Shown here piece after piece: positions 50,034-60,305 of a stretch of 64,000 bases of DNA (positions are counted from its first letter, which is position 1; every line of letters begins with the position of its first letter). The DNA is from Torreya grandis (lineage: Eukaryota; Streptophyta; Pinopsida; Cupressales; Taxaceae): contig JARHVA010002685.1 in NCBI GenBank assembly GCA_037957365.1, positions 99,501 through 163,500 on the forward strand. The letters are read 5' to 3'. The translations under genes were made by a program, and so were the position numbers. The notes beneath the pieces were generated by a model. The model did not search any database and was not told the DNA's origin. It was given only the letters and a program-made list of their open reading frames with translations.

Positions 50034-50843
50034 CATGCAGAATTTTAATGGCTTCTCCATCTATGAACAAAAATACAAGTTTCACAAATAAAGAGCGTTA
50101 AGAAGCCACAAATCCAAAGAATGATCTCGCCCATTTGCTTCTATTCTATTAATCATATCCAGAAAAGCACATACAACACACAAACTTGCAGCTAGCCCTT
50201 TCACAAGAGCTGATAGAAATAACCCTTAGGTGATCTAGAATTATCTCTTTTGTACATTTTTCACCCACAAAGGAATTTTAAAAACTATCCTTTGCACTAA
50301 CTCAAAGTAGAGCTTCTAACTAGAGTTTGCAAAGCTATCCTTTGCACTAACTCAACATAGAGCTTCTAACTAGAGTTTGCTCATATCTGATTTTATTATC
50401 CATACATTTTATAAAATTTAATTCAATTGCAACTTTTGCATTTAATAGAACTAATTAATTCTAAAAGAAAAATTAACCAATGACTTCAACTACCTAGCTT
50501 GATTTGGACGCTCAATCAAATAGGCATCAAATCCATTTTGTTGCTCTTTCAAATAAACGTTGAAACCATTAGACGCTCAAATGCTTGATGCTCTTTTATG
50601 ACTCTAAATAACAATTAATTGATTCTAAAAGAATTAATATAATTTAATGCTATTAAGTAATTCAATTTCCAGTTTGGGCCCACGAATGTCATCTTTGAAA
50701 TTTACTCCATGCAGATTTCACTGTAGCTTTGTTTAGAACATTGGAAAAAATTGTCATAGAATATTACAGGATGCAGAATAATAATATCAATGGAAATTAA
50801 CTCAAGTTGGGTAGTGAAATTTGGATGACAAAATTTCACTACA
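50034..50843 (-). repeat. LTR X1, right part
   Basis: Aligns with about 56362-57141 of X2. Landmarks: CAGAATTTTAATGGCTT, CCTTTGCACTAACTCAA, CATCAAATCCATTTTG and TCAATGGAAATTAAC. A 60-bp local duplication (CTATCCTTTGCACTAACTCA twice near 50282 and 50333) is specific to this copy. Confidence 0.85.
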
Positions 50844-51466
50844 ATAATTGGCTCTCACTATAGGACCGCATTCCCTAACAGAATACAAGAGAATCCTAGA
50901 ACTTATTGCTTACTTTGTAGACTAGTGCCTTATCCATTCTAGTCAAGATGCATTGCGGGAGATGAGTTGCGCTGTTGAAGTGCCCTGTACATCACCCTTG
51001 TGATAATTTGTCCACAGAAAATTCTGGAAAAGTTATAGAAAATAGTAGCAAGCTTTCAGCGATTTGCTTTTACAAAAGTAGTTCTCTTTCCACAGCTGCA
51101 ACATTTGTGTAAAGGACATTCTTGATATCATCATCTCACAGTTTGCACTATTTCACATTTGTCATGCAACTGCCATTAAAAGCATTGTTTCATATGAATC
51201 CTTTCCCTCATGTTGCATGTTCTACACCAAAAGAATGGGCTGACCATGGCTGCATTGTATTGAAGTTCTGTAGAATACCATTGCCTTCTTATACCATCAA
51301 TAGAATTCTTTTTTACCTCTAAATTTAGAGTCATTGACTACAACAATCAATAAAAGACCCAGGTAGTATAGAAATACTTGATTTGAACATTTTTGATTAA
51401 TTGCTCCGGTGTATAAACAAGGGATTGATGGTCACCACATGCAACAAGGAAAATGTTCCTAGAAAC
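50844..51466 (-). other. Element X interior, left end
   Basis: No recognisable domain. By orientation this is the 3' non-coding end of X. I could not see a convincing polypurine tract next to X1. Confidence 0.35.
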
Positions 51467-52353
51467 CAGTGTTGCAGGGAGACGCATCTCCCTACCTCTG
51501 GGACACATCTCAGGCACTGGGACATGTTCCGAGTACGGGATATGGGTACCCAGAATGCAAAAACCCTAGACACAAAAAAAAATGCAAAAATCTTTATAAA
51601 AATAGGGTTTACCATCGCCAAATTCGAAGGTTGAAAGTCGCAACTTGAATTCCAGGGTTTACAGTCGAAGGTCAAGGGCACAGTCAACCGCAAATCTCGT
51701 CAAGTTTTTTGGGGTTAAAGTTGCTTAGTGTAAATATTTTATTAAAAACCATTGCTCACAACAATGGCAAGCCATTGCCGTGAACGGTGATGCAGCGGCA
51801 ATGCAAGGCATTGTCGTTCGCGGAAATGGCTTGCCATTGTCGTGAACTCTTTTTTTTTTCTAAATGTTAAATCTTAAGAGTTTAAAACTTAAACTTTATT
51901 TATTTTTAATTTTTCAGGATTTTTAAATGTTTTTAATTTTCAATTTGTAATAGACTAATAGTTTAGTAATTGTTTAATAATGTTGTAAAACATTTAATAT
52001 TTAAAACATTTAATATTAACTTATTTAATATTCATAATTTTAATAATTTAAATTATTATTTAATGTTTTATTTTTTATTTTTTTGTATTTGTATTTTATG
52101 TTTTGTGTTAACATCTATATCATTATAAGTTATTATTCTTTAATTTTAATTTTAATTTTAGTTAGGTAATATATATTTCAGAAATTCATAGTACAACACC
52201 TAGGCAACAATATAAATTTCTGTAAATTTTTCATATAATATATATAATATTAAATAATAAATATGTATTGTCATCTTCCCGTACCCCGTCTCCTATTTTT
52301 AAAAAAAGGCGTACCAGTAACCATACCCATCCCCTGGGAACTATGCTAGAAAC
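51459..52353. mobile_element. 879-bp non-autonomous hAT element with 8-bp TSD
   Basis: The element proper is 51467-52345. It is flanked by perfect 8-bp direct repeats CTAGAAAC (51459-51466 and 52346-52353), the hallmark length for hAT transposons. Its ends are imperfect inverted repeats: CAGTGTTGCAGGGA on the left and, read inward from the right, CATAGTTCCCAGGGG. No transposase frame is present. The interior is very AT-rich except for a GC-richer patch of repeated palindromic words (51751-51846). The right end is shared with the 198-bp element at 21042-21239. Confidence 0.9.
51751..51846. repeat. CCATTG/CAATGG palindromic repeats in the hAT element
   Basis: Three related units of about 30 bp, each containing a self-complementary core (CAATGGCAAGCCATTG, CAATGCAAGGCATTG, AATGGCTTGCCATT) followed by TCGTGAAC-like sequence. 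This is the only GC-rich part of the transposon, and it can fold into several stems. Confidence 0.8.
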
Positions 52354-52537
52354 AATAAGAGCAGTGGCAAGAACTACCCTTCCTATCACCTTCTCAAGAC
52401 TGGAAGTATATGATTAGCTTAAACTCAGATTTTTTAAAAAGGTTTGTTCCAACATTTATACCAATGCTTCCAAGCAAATTGATCACTGCTCCTACAACAC
52501 ATTATCCCATTTCAACATCCAAGTGAACAGGCAGCTC
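52354..52537 (-). other. Element X interior, downstream of the ARF-GEF piece
   Basis: No recognised motif. Immediately downstream (minus strand) of the GNOM-like fragment. Confidence 0.3.
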
Positions 52538-52971
52538 CTATTCAGACACACCACGCAAACTACCCCGTGTTCTTGATTTATCTCCCAAAAGAGCACACAC
52601 AACTCTATTTATCCCACAGGTAATAGGCTCAGAAAGTGGTGCTGCAGCAGTGACTCTATTTGCCATGCTGTGAATGACTGCAATGAGCCCATCCAATGCC
52701 AGAATGTGCATGGCACACAAGAGGCAATTTGCAGGAAACACACTCTTTGACAGAAGGTTCCCAAGATGCTAAAATATTTTACCTTAAGTCATGTCAGAAT
52801 CCAAATTTGCATACATCTCAAATATGTTACCAAAAACCATGGTTGTCTGCAGAAATCTACCAATGCTTCCATTGCAACTTCTTGTTGGTAAGAGGCACCA
52901 TACTTGCTTTGTGCAACCCTGGTTATAACACCAGAGATGAATGCTTTGTTCCTAAATTGCTCATACAGCCT
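52538..52971 (-). pseudogene. GNOM-type ARF-GEF gene fragment (captured)
   Basis: Minus-strand piece of a large ARF guanine-nucleotide exchange factor of the GNOM/GBF type, which drives vesicle coat recruitment (family knowledge). In one frame: ITRVAQSKYGASYQQEVAME then ALVDFCRQP. After a frameshift: FEMYANLDSDMT, then two stops within the stretch matching CSNVFED, then NLLSKSVFPANCLLCAMHIL and ALDGLIAVIHSMANR. These are the well-conserved residues just before the SEC7 domain in plant GNOM (YGASYQQQEVAMEALVDFCR, MYANLDCDIT and MHILALDGLI are characteristic). The SEC7 domain itself is absent. It is only about 145 codons of a protein of roughly 1450, and it lies inside a retroelement, so it is a captured, decayed fragment. 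Confidence 0.85.
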
Positions 52972-53218
52972 AGTGCCAACTCTGTGTCATACTGCATTTC
53001 GTTGAATGGAATTGCATCTATTGATTCGTTTGAACTACTACAAGCTGGAGCTTCATTGGTTATGTAGTTCATTACTCTCCATAACATGACCTTGTCTTTC
53101 ATGGTGTTCTTCTTGATTTTGAGTATCCTCATATATATTATCCTGTTCAAGATTTTCTGAGCCACCAATGCCAGTATTTTTCAAGTTTACAAGCCTCTTC
53201 AAGGTCTAGACATCCAGC

Positions 53219-53439
53219 TCAAGATACTCCATCATCCAATATATTCCTTGGCAGCTTACCCATAGAAGCATTCAATTGAGGATCATTGAACATTCTATTG
53301 AGGATCATTGAACATGAGAGCTTCCCACTTAGATTGTCCCATTCTTCTTCTAAGCACGCTCCAAAATTCACAAATTTGTCAAAATAAAGCTCCAAAATAT
53401 TCATACTCATTCAGACAAGACTCCAACTGTTTATGTAGC
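53219..53439 (-). other. Protein-like frame between captured fragments
   Basis: Minus-strand frame 53219-53410 reads ILELYFDKFVNFGACLEEEW then DNLSGKLSCSMI. Not identified. It lies between the ARF-GEF and PPR pieces and may be a continuation of the PPR part in another frame, or a further captured exon. Confidence 0.3.
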
Positions 53440-53730
53440 CACTTGCCCACGAAACCTGCAGTCATCGAATTCCCTGAGACCACATCAAATAGTTCACGTG
53501 CCTTTTGAATGCTTTATCATTTTGCATACACACCAACCAGGGCCATCACAACTACAGCAGCTGGAAGCCAGCTTTGACTGTGCTTTGATGGATGTCTGTC
53601 CCCGATTCTAAAGCTCTAATTTTTTGCACAAGCTGGGAAGATGCTAGCAAAGGTTGTGGAGTTTGGCTTGACACCTACAAATTGCATTTGATTATGAGTT
53701 TCCATGGCCCCTTCGACAAATCCATTTGGA
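53440..53730 (-). pseudogene. Pentatricopeptide-repeat (PPR) gene fragment (captured)
   Basis: Minus-strand remains of a plant PLS-type PPR protein, an organelle RNA-binding family. Across two frames it reads EAMETHNQMQFVGVKPNSTT then FASIFPACAK, then RALESGTDIHQSTVKAGFQ, then VVVMALVGVYAK, two stops, SIQKARELFDVVSGNSMTAG. This follows the canonical order: KPN-TTF-S(I/V)L-ACA, ALE-G-(D/E)IH, VV-ALVD-YAKCG, S(I)-KARELFD. About 95 codons are covered, with two adjacent stops where CG is expected and at least two frameshifts. Same orientation as the ARF-GEF piece, 470 bp away. Confidence 0.85.
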
Positions 53731-54220
53731 CTGTTTTAAATTCATTTTATTCAGAGCCCTATAGACCTTGTCCGGCTTCTTGTTCTGTTTGGACTACATA
53801 TTTAAATATGTGCTCATCTTAGTATGCTTGTATTCTTCGGTAATTGACTTTCTGTACATGACACTGTTGATACACATTTATCTGCCTTTGGCTGCAGTTC
53901 TAGTGCAATAGCAACACTCTGTCTCTTATCTTCTTTGCCATGAAGCTTGCTGAAATAAGGATCTAAGGAGCCTGATGCATGTATGCTTTGTGCCTCTGTT
54001 CAAAGCCAGAGGCCTTCAAGCTAGGGCCATCTATTAAAAATATCGCTTCAGACAGTACCATCGGATGCATCTCATGACAAAGTGAAACCTTTCATAAAGC
54101 ACTAGAATATAGTGGGCACATACTTCTTATATAAGATGATCTAAACATCTCTACTCTGGAAGTAATCTCCACAACTCCACTCTCTTAATAGTTAGCTCAA
54201 ATGAAGAAACAATTAAACAG
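53731..54220 (-). other. Element X interior between PPR and LRR pieces
   Basis: No family recognised. One minus-strand stretch (SLDPYFSKLHGKEDKRQSVA, LELQPKADK, near 53860-53970) reads like protein and could be another captured exon. Confidence 0.3.
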
Positions 54221-54392
54221 GGCTGCAGTATATGGGTATTCAACCTATTAGAATCCATAGAAAGGTATTGTAAATTGCCAAACCTCCCCGATTCAGCCAC
54301 AATGCTTCCACTCAGACCATTGGAGAGGAGGTGGAGATGCTCTAACTTGTCCAGATCACCAAATTCTGCAAGTATACTCCCCGTGTTTCATG
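54221..54392 (-). pseudogene. Leucine-rich-repeat gene fragment (captured)
   Basis: Minus strand reads NTGSILAEFGDLDKLEHLHL, LSNGLSGSIVAESGRFGNLQ, YLSMDSNRLNTHI. This is two and a half plant-type LRR units (LxxLxLxxNxLSGxIPxxxGxLxxLxxL) as in LRR receptor-like proteins. It is only about 52 codons and in one frame without internal stops, but with no start, signal peptide or kinase domain nearby. Same orientation as the ARF-GEF and PPR fragments. Confidence 0.8.
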
Positions 54393-55120
54393 AACCAGCA
54401 TGTATTTAAAATATCTTGTTCACAATTTTGCCACAACAGAAAGTTTTTCAGCAAAGAACACAACCAACAAAACCTCTCGTGGGTACAAAAGGCAATTACA
54501 GGAAAGGAGCAACTTCACAATGCTGCTGCATGTATTGAAAAACAAACACACAAACACAACACAAAACCGGAAGAAAAAGACAAGCAAAAATTGAAAACAA
54601 AAGCAAACTATCTACAAGAAAGAAAGAGAAACAACAAAACTAAACATGGCCACTCACATGCCGGGAAAAATAGGACCCCTTGCAGGACAATTTTTTGTAA
54701 GATGAGGACAGCTCTTGCAAAATCATCAGCAACAACCACAACATTGTTTTCATTGTATCCATAGGGAAAACATGAGGCATAGGCAGGAAGATAAATATGG
54801 ATTCAACTATTTGACCATGGATATCCGGAATGCAAAGATTACTTGCATTCATTAAAGAGCATATCACACAAACATTTTTATCATGAATGCAAGGAGTATG
54901 TTTCAAATAGATTTATCGAATGCAAACAATACAAGTCATACCTCCAAAATTCTTGCTTCATCGCTGCGACTATGGCTCTTCTACCATGAATTGTTGCACC
55001 AAATCTTCATCCAATGCCTCTGAAAATTGGCTTGGAATCAAAACTTCATGACACTGAAAATTAACAGAAACTTCTTGTTGATTCCTTCTTGGCTCTTCAA
55101 AAAACATTATATGCTTGTGC
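54393..55120 (-). other. Element X interior, unidentified
   Basis: A-rich plus strand with spurious lysine-rich frames. No family recognised on either strand. Confidence 0.4.
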
Positions 55121-55740
55121 TCAACACCACCACATCTCTGTTTCACCAATGTGAAGCTGCTTGTACTTGTGATTCATCTCATGTTCTTGGAAGGAGGCCG
55201 AAAGTGGCTTTCCAATACATTCTTCCATGACTTTTCTTTCTTGGATTGAAATGTCAAGATCCTCTTTGGAGCACCAAAGGAAAGAAGCTGATTTCACTAT
55301 GGTAGTGTTTACCATGGTGGAACTCAAACTGAAATCTTCATGCCCAACACCAAGAACCTCTTTCTCTTGCATTTGATCCACCTTGGGCAGATTTTGAAAA
55401 GAGCCCATTCCTCTTTACTTTGTTTGCATACCTCCACAGAACTCCTTTAAAATGTTATGCTTCCTTGAACTCATCAACAACAAGATTCTCTTTAAAAGCA
55501 GGTACAAAAAGGAAATCATTTGCCTTTGTAGCATCACTTGCAAGAATCCTATCAGCTGTTGGTTTGGGTTGCTTCATGATTTTTTTCTTCTTTTATTCTT
55601 CTCTTTACCACCAAATCTTTTCAAGGTGGGCATACTCTGGTTTCAGCTGGTACCTCCTCATGCTACCAATGTTTTCAACCTCAAATCGGAGCTTGGGCAA
55701 TAATATCAAAGCTCAAAATATCAAACTTTAGACTAAATCC
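55121..55740 (-). other. Element X interior, minus-strand open frames
   Basis: The frame 55121-55408 (95 aa: NLPKVDQMQEKEVLGVGHED, SASFLWCSKEDLDISIQERK) and, upstream in another frame, LKRFGGKEKNKRRKKIMKQP and SDATKANDFLFVPAFKENLV have normal protein composition. I do not recognise them. They may be the element's own 5' gene or a captured one. Confidence 0.35.
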
Positions 55741-55827
55741 AATTGTTATTGGATTTCATTTCAAAGAGTCGCCAATCTTTGTTTGAAAGGAAAAAATTCC
55801 CTTCAGTTTTTAGAATTGGATGCACCA

Positions 55828-55850
55828 TTCGATCCCCAGTAGAGTCGCCA
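55828..55850 (-). promoter_or_regulatory. Candidate primer-binding site of element X
   Basis: Minus strand reads TGGCGACTCTACTGGGGATC, 8 bp (or 4 bp, depending on the LTR edge) from X2. TGGCGACTC..CTGGGGA is a primer-binding sequence type I associate with plant Ty3/gypsy elements. The tRNA assignment (possibly Arg) is from memory. A second TTGGCGACTCT occurs at about 55764-55775. Confidence 0.65.
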
Positions 55851-55858
55851 AAAACTAT

Positions 55859-57141
55859 TACCAAAAATTTATGTTGTTACTATTTTTCTTTGTTTCATTG
55901 GCTTACCCAACCAGCAGCGGCTGATTTTTACAACATTGGATACACCACCATTGGAGAAATGGTTTTCCTCTACGTTTGAGAGGGGCAGCTCCCTCATAAG
56001 ATATGGTTTTTTCCTCAATTTCTTGAGTACTTTTAACTAGAAAGCATAAAAAGAAACAAAAATGGGTATTGGAGAAAGCTGAAAATGGAAGAAGAATGGA
56101 GGACAATAGAGGTGAAGGTGAGAAACCCATGACAAAATAAAAACAATAGACAACCAGAATAACTTGGATTTAGATAAAATGAATGGAAATTCTTCCTCGC
56201 AAATGAAAATGAAAATAAGGGCAGCAAATGTAAAGGAAACAAAAGGCTTGCCTGAAAGCACAATCTCCTCAAAAATTGGATTGGGAGCACTTGGTACAAA
56301 TCTCATCCATGGGTTTTAACATAAATTTTGTAAACACCATAAGTTGCAAACAACCATGAAAAGTACAGAATTTTAATGGCTTTTCTATCTACGAACAACA
56401 ATACAAATTTCATAAATATAGAGCATTAAAACCCACAAAGCCAAAGAATGATCTCATCCATTTTCTTCTATTCCATTAATCAAATCCGAAAAAGGACATA
56501 GAACACAAAGTTGTCGCTAGCCCTTCCCCGAGCACTAAAAGAAAGATGAACCCTTTGATAATCCATAAATTATCTATTATCTACATATTTCTCACCCACA
56601 AACGAAGTTGGAAAGTCATCCTTTGCACTAACTCAACCTAGAGCTTCTAACTAGAGTTTGCCCGTATTTGATTTCATTCACTAGGCATTTTACAAAATCA
56701 AATGCAATTGTGGGTTTGCATTTAATAAAACTAATGAATTCTAAAAAGAATTAATTTAACCAATGACTTCAAATACCTAGCTTGATTTTGGCACTCAATC
56801 AAATAGACATCAAATCCATTTTGATGTTCTTTCAAATAAATGCCAAATCCACTTCATGCTCTTTTTGGACGCTCCAATGCTTGACACTCTTTTATGACTT
56901 GAAACAAAAATTAATTAATTCTAAAAGAGTTAATATAATTTAATGCTATTGAGCGATTCATTTTCCAGCTTTGGCCCATGAACGTCATCTTTGAAATTTA
57001 CTCCATGCAAATTTGTCTATAGCCTTGCCCTGTTCGTTGGGTATTAAAGCCAAATAAAGCATTATAGAATGCAAAACACTAATATCAATGGAAATTAACA
57101 CAAATTGGATAGTGAAATTTAGATGACAAATGTTTACTATA
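55859..57141 (-). repeat. LTR X2 (5' LTR of element X)
   Basis: Uninterrupted copy of the 1.28-kb repeat. It proves that the B element in X1 is an insertion, because X2 runs straight through the junction (around 56320-56365). Ends at ACTATA, 57141. Confidence 0.8.
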
Positions 57142-57149
57142 GCAGTCCC

Positions 57150-59720
57150 AAAGATAATGGTTATGTTTGAATAAAAACTACAAACTTTAGCTTCTTCTCA
57201 ATATGTGGTCCCACCCTTTGTTCAGGAATATATGTCATCTTGTGCCCATATCCTTCAAAACCTTAACATTCTTCTATCTCCATGATCTCGACAAAGTTGC
57301 ACCCTAGTTGAAACACTTAGTGGTCCTCCATTTGTTAGTGGAAGATACCATTAGAGGAGTTTGTTTCATCCTTGGAGCATGAGTGTAACTTTAATAGTCC
57401 CTTTTCATTCGATTTCACCGTGCCTTGGTTCATATGTAGAGTGTTCTTACATATCTTTCGTATCAGAATCTAATGAGGTTGATTCCTCATTGATTGTCTA
57501 ACTCTTTAGATCTATGATGTTATTTATGCCTCTGTTTTCGATTGAGAGGAGGTTCCTTTTCCAATTGTGATCTACCTTAGCTATTATTAAACAGCCTCAA
57601 CCCGATAATGCATCATAGGCTTTTTTCTTTAAAGAGATAACTATAAAGTTCAGTATGAAAGTTTGGATACCGATAATTACCTTTTGAGCCATCAAAACTC
57701 CCAACAACCATATTAAGTTTTGATTAGCTCCTACTTATTGGAAAGTTGGTGGAAAAATGGTGAGCTCTTTAGGACTTTTCCTAGTTTCTTTTGGAAGCAC
57801 GTTCAGATCAAAACCACCATCAATAATAGTATTATTCACATTCTAGCCTAAAATCTTGATGTGGACAACCATTGGAGGTTGGGCTAAGTTGATGGTTAGA
57901 AGCATCGGATCTATTACCTAATCTCCTAACCATGGGGTTCGAAAATGGGCTATCTCCAATTCTCACCATTTGTCTTCTTTGTCAATGTTCTTCCTTCTAA
58001 CACAAGGTGTATCACCCGCTATATGTTGTGATCATTGTCTTGTACAACCGTGGTTATAAAATTCTAGAGTTCTAGAATGCTCTATAGGAGATCCACTAAT
58101 TTGATGGGTATAGTGGTTTGCAGAACTTGTCTTGCAATTTCTTTGTCCGACCCAAGGCAACTAATCAGTGTACTAGTATGTTCACCAGAACATCTGTGTT
58201 CTTCCATCATTGCTCATTCAACCTCAGGACTTGCCATGCCCAATCCTTCCTTTTCTATACATGGAGCGGGGTTAAAAAAAATCCTAGCCCCTACTGCTTG
58301 CCATCACCTCTTCATTTCTTACATCGATCACATTGATGTTTACTTGCTTCAGGTAGTTGGCATCCTTATGATCTTCGGGCCCATAACATCTACATAGGTG
58401 TTCGGTGTACTTTTGATTGGTGGCACAATCTTTTGCAAAATGGACCCACTGTTACACTTAACCATCGATCGACATTGCTCATCAAACTAGATGCAACTAC
58501 CACCCCCTCACATATTGTTCTGGCATCTTGTTTTGTTCCATTGGTTTCTATATCCACCACGGGGTGCACCCAAAGATGCTCCCCCATTGCCTTGGAACTT
58601 TGTGGGGGTGATAGGTGGTGTCGACGGTGTTGCTTGGGTAAGGACTTGTGCACCCATGTTTTTTAAATTTTATGTTTATATGATGGCCATTGACTTGAAA
58701 GATTTCATAAAATAGTCTTCTGGAACTATTTGTCTTGGTGTGCCCTTTTGTTTTACATTCGGTGCACCAAAAGTCCTTTCCTTAGTATTTTTTTCAGTTC
58801 TCTAATCATTCAAAGCATGCCCTTCCAAAGAGCTCGTACAAACCCTAGTTAGTTATCACTAGATTCAAAGTCCTCGTCTTCACTCTGTCTTCTTGTGTGC
58901 AGGAATGATTTTTTAATCTCACTTTCGATGTCCATTTCTCAATTACAGGCATCCTCGTATGACAAAGGTGGGAACCAACCCTTCAATAAGCCATCTTTTT
59001 TTCATGCCATTGGCTGGTTCTTTCTCAAGCTTCCTGATTAATTCCTTGAGTCTTCTATTGCAAGCACAGACCATCTCGTGCTTCCCTTGATGGGTGATAT
59101 AAATTTATGCAACAATCTTGTTGTCGTTTCTCAAGTGTTTGAATTATTTTTCAAAAGCTTCCCTGAGAGTTGCCCATGTTGCTTTGATAGTGCTTGGTGC
59201 ATCTATGTACCAATCGATAGTCATTCCCCAAAGGGTAGCAAGGAAGCATCTTAACCACATCTGATCAACTTTATGTCCATTGGCAGTCCAAATAGTGATG
59301 CACGTCTAACAACGTCATACTAGATCTTCAAATCCATCACCAATGAATTTTGGCAATTTTTGTTTTTACGATGATGTGATCGAGTGCCCATTCTCATGGC
59401 TATTGAGATCTTCTGAGGTGGCCTTCTGAATACGATCTCTCTCCTTATGGTAATCTCTACCAGACGTTCCTTTGCTCTTTTGAACACATCATTGTACTCG
59501 ACCCATCCTTCGGCAATCATCTGTATGTTGTCATGTTCACCCTCAGGTTCCTTCTCTGTGCTCTTGCCCCCCCTTGTAGTTCAAGTTTCTAGCTGCCCTA
59601 GTGTCTTTGGTACTAGATCTCCAATCAATAATCCTTCAATCCCTCAAATATTAGTTTCATACATTGGGTCCATAAGGAAGATGCAATGGTAGTTGGAAGC
59701 GGTTTGATTATGATTGGTGT
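57150..59720 (-). pseudogene. Ty3/gypsy gag-protease remnant (element Y)
   Basis: Minus strand. Gag: MTIDWYIDAPSTIKATWATL, EAFEK and HLRNDNKIVA near 59110-59230 match the capsid domain of plant gypsy gag (A-DWY...P..I.TW..F), followed by RLKELIRKLEKEPANGMKKR and WLIEGL near 58990. Protease: PMVVHIKILG, NTIIDGGFDLNVLPKET (DGG at 57813-57821 in place of DTG/DSG), TIFPPTFQ, LMAQKVIIGIQTFILNFIVI, then KRKAYDALSG-like sequence. The frame 59320-59520 is further gag N-terminal. Stops and frameshifts are frequent. No RT follows to the left, because LTR X2 begins there. Its continuation may be the piece at 43395-43710. Confidence 0.8.
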
Positions 59721-59997
59721 TTCTCTTGGATGAGTAAAAAATATATATTATTGGATCGTATGAAGAGGATAAGACCACTTACACAAGGGAATAATTAATT
59801 TTTGCTTGGAGAGTAAGAAATTTCTTTTGCCATAATTTGATGCTTGCATTAATTTTTTCAGTAAGCCATATTTAATATTTACCTTGTATATATTTTATAC
59901 ACATGTAATTTCATTTTTTTTAATGGAATATTTGAGAAATAATGGAATTTAAAGTGCATATGCTGAAAGAACGATGTGAGTGATTTGTTGGAAAAAT
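59721..59997. other. AT-rich non-coding DNA
   Basis: No gene. A partial relative of the 150-bp repeat that follows starts near 59945. Confidence 0.4.
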
Positions 59998-60305
59998 GAT
60001 GTTTGGAATTTGAAGATTTGAAGTGCATAAAGGCATTTGGTAATATTTATATGTCACAAGTGTTGCTACAGAGTGTGTGTCCTTGATTTTATTTGGTGTG
60101 AATGTAATGATGTATGATCATGAAACAAGTAAATGGAGGCATAAAATGATGTTTGCAATTTGAAGATTTAAAGTGCATAAAGGCATTTGGTAATATTTAT
60201 ATGTCACAAGTGTTGCTACAGAGTGTGTCCTCGATTTTATTTGGTGTTAATGTTAATGTTGTATGATCATGAAACAAATAAATGGAGGTAAATGGAGGCA
60301 TAAGT
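59998..60305. repeat. 150-bp tandem duplication
   Basis: Copies start at 59998 and 60148 (GATGTTTGGAATTTGAAG and GATGTTTGCAATTTGAAG) and share GGTAATATTTATATGTCACA and AGTGTTGCTACAGAGTGTGT. The second has small internal gains near its end. Non-coding. Confidence 0.95.

Larger units (their letters stand above)
43711..57141 (-). mobile_element. Element X: LTR retrotransposon with captured host-gene pieces
   Basis: Bounded by direct repeats X1 (43711-44168 plus 50034-50843, 1268 bp once the insert is removed) and X2 (55859-57141, 1283 bp). A candidate primer-binding site on the minus strand lies 8 bp from X2, so X2 is the 5' LTR and the element is minus-oriented. Two later insertions inflate it: LTR retrotransposon B (44169-50028) and a hAT element (51467-52345). 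No gag or pol domain was found in the interior. Instead it has broken pieces of GNOM-type ARF-GEF, PPR and LRR genes in sense orientation. Target duplication is unclear: GTCCC occurs at 43703-43707 and 57145-57149 but is not exactly adjacent to canonical TG/CA ends. Confidence 0.65.

Noticed and set aside
52696..53067. 123-codon plus-strand open frame
   Set aside because: It is the antisense shadow of the GNOM-like fragment, which is the strand with real similarity.
54390..54764. 124-codon plus-strand open frame rich in Lys, Thr and Asn
   Set aside because: A-rich composition, antisense to the LRR fragment at its start, and no domain.
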